A program made the translations under genes and the position numbers. Of a stretch of DNA of 64,000 nt, positions 63,232-64,000 are shown in pieces. This DNA comes from Flavobacterium sp. HSC-32F16 (GTDB taxonomy: Bacteria > Bacteroidota > Bacteroidia > Flavobacteriales > Flavobacteriaceae). The notes beneath the pieces are model-generated. The model was not told the origin of the DNA. It worked only from the letters and a program-made list of their open reading frames with translations, and ran no database searches. Every line of letters starts with the position of its first letter. Position 1 is the first letter of the stretch. The stretch spans positions 434,001 to 498,000 of the forward strand of contig NZ_JALKAC010000002.1 in assembly GCF_024171645.1 (NCBI RefSeq), in the 5' to 3' direction.

Positions 63232-64000
63232 TTTCGATAATGATTGAAAACCAAAAATAAGCCAATTACAATCAATAAACTAATCGCATAATAGATATAA
63301 TTTGTAGATTTTTCTTCTGCCGAAATTGAACCGTAATAAACAAAAGAACTCCAATAGTAAGGTGATTTCTTTGCATTCGGAATTGATTTATCGTTTAAAT
63401 ATTCCAATTTGGCATTTGAATTTGCCTCAAAATAAGAAACATCATTTTTGACATTTTTATAAAAATCAGACATAAAAGCCGAAGTCGTAAAATCATTTAC
63501 TTTCCATAAAGAAAACAGTAAATTCTGCGCACCCGCAAATTGAAAACCTCTTGCAATACTCATCGCGCCTTCTGCTTTATACAACTTTCCAATTCCCGTT
63601 TCGCAGGCACTTAAAACCACTAAATCAGGATTTATATGCAAATTGTACAATTCTGAATACAGGATTTCCTGATCGTAAAATTTAATACTTGCCGGAGTTT
63701 CAATATCGCCAGATGAAGCGTGCGTACTCAAATGCAAAACAGAATAACGGGAAGCATTATTTTTAAAATTAGAAAAACTCGCATTAGAATTTTCTAAATA
63801 TTTCCCTTTAAAATTATTTCGAATTGATTCTAGTTCTTTCTTCGAATAACTCAATTCAAAAGCCGTTTTTTCGAAAACCGGAAAAACGCCCAAAACCGTT
63901 TTCTCTGATTTTGAAACAGGTTTTGAATTCAGATAAATATTGGCTGAGGTATTATAAGCAATTTTGAAATCGTTTAACAAATAATGCATTTTGGCAAAAT
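63183..64000 (-). CDS. CHAT-domain (caspase-like) membrane protein, 5'-truncated by window edge
   Basis: C-terminal part of a CHAT protease. The frame is open to the window end, and the visible ATG at 63989 is not the start. The catalytic dyad is clear: His in HLSTHA and Cys in VVLSACETG, 38 residues apart, with GAMSIARGFQFAGAQNLLFSLW (key ARGFQFAGA) after it. A membrane helix (YAISLLIVIGLFLVFNHY) and a basic tail end the protein. CHAT proteins usually have TPR repeats at the N-terminus, which would lie outside this window. It is followed by and overlaps the retropepsin gene. Confidence 0.9.
   Translation of the reverse strand, partial: FAKMHYLLNDFKIAYNTSANIYLNSKPVSKSEKTVLGVFPVFEKTAFELSYSKKELESIRNNFKGKYLENSNASFSNFKNNASRYSVLHLSTHASSGDIETPASIKFYDQEILYSELYNLHINPDLVVLSACETGIGKLYKAEGAMSIARGFQFAGAQNLLFSLWKVNDFTTSAFMSDFYKNVKNDVSYFEANSNAKLEYLNDKSIPNAKKSPYYWSSFVYYGSISAEEKSTNYIYYAISLLIVIGLFLVFNHYRKWKIFTRFSKKRITKK

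Overview
The window comes from a Bacteroidota genome, most likely a Flavobacterium. The evidence is low GC, -7 promoter elements of the TAnnTTTG type, C-terminal type IX secretion (T9SS) sorting domains, SprB repeats, a TonB-dependent receptor with a carboxypeptidase-like N-terminal domain, and family signatures typical of Flavobacteriaceae. No tRNA, rRNA, CRISPR array, phage or transposase gene was recognised.

Layout. (1) 1-3765: the end of a 3-hydroxyanthranilate dioxygenase gene, an HTH antitoxin-like gene facing a shortened ParE-like ORF, a periplasmic class II cyclic nucleotide phosphodiesterase, and an ALDH7-type aldehyde dehydrogenase. (2) 3871-8902: seven same-strand genes for a lipoprotein and membrane proteins, including a leucine-rich-repeat protein, a GIDE/BAM-domain protein and LemA. 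(3) 8965-12929: a secreted pectate lyase and a Bax inhibitor-1 family protein. (4) 13095-26619: a complete 14-gene complex I operon (nuoA to nuoN) on the minus strand with a recognisable promoter. NuoG is short, and several gene junctions hold palindromic repeats. (5) 26863-30826: cold shock protein, aspS, a TlpA-like thioredoxin protein and a MORN-like protein. (6) 30882-34435: a PepSY/DUF3649/DUF3325 membrane operon of the kind linked to siderophore-iron reduction. (7) 34656-39411: 2-oxoglutarate dehydrogenase E1 and E2, with a divergent small beta-barrel protein. (8) 39463-40231: two uncharacterised genes, one bracketed by inverted octamer repeats. (9) 40273-47443: a probable trehalose locus made of a LacI regulator, TonB receptor, MFS importer and a fungal-type neutral trehalase. 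(10) 47589-55811: polyprenyl synthase, YceI, TetR and a TolC/MFP/RND efflux operon that appear to share a GGAAACT-N14/15-AGTTTCC operator. (11) 55906-62659: two large tandem SprB-repeat surface proteins. (12) 62794-64000: a retropepsin-like protease overlapping the end of a CHAT (caspase-like) gene that runs off the window.

The most distinctive unexplained features are the intergenic elements. Short 7- or 8-nt periodic units, often in inverted arrays, fill spacers inside otherwise tightly packed operons. A 33-nt hairpin occurs twice, about 47 kb apart. At the protein level, the SprB proteins show a three-module cysteine rhythm, and the trehalase resembles yeast neutral trehalase along its whole length, including the Ca-binding loop.
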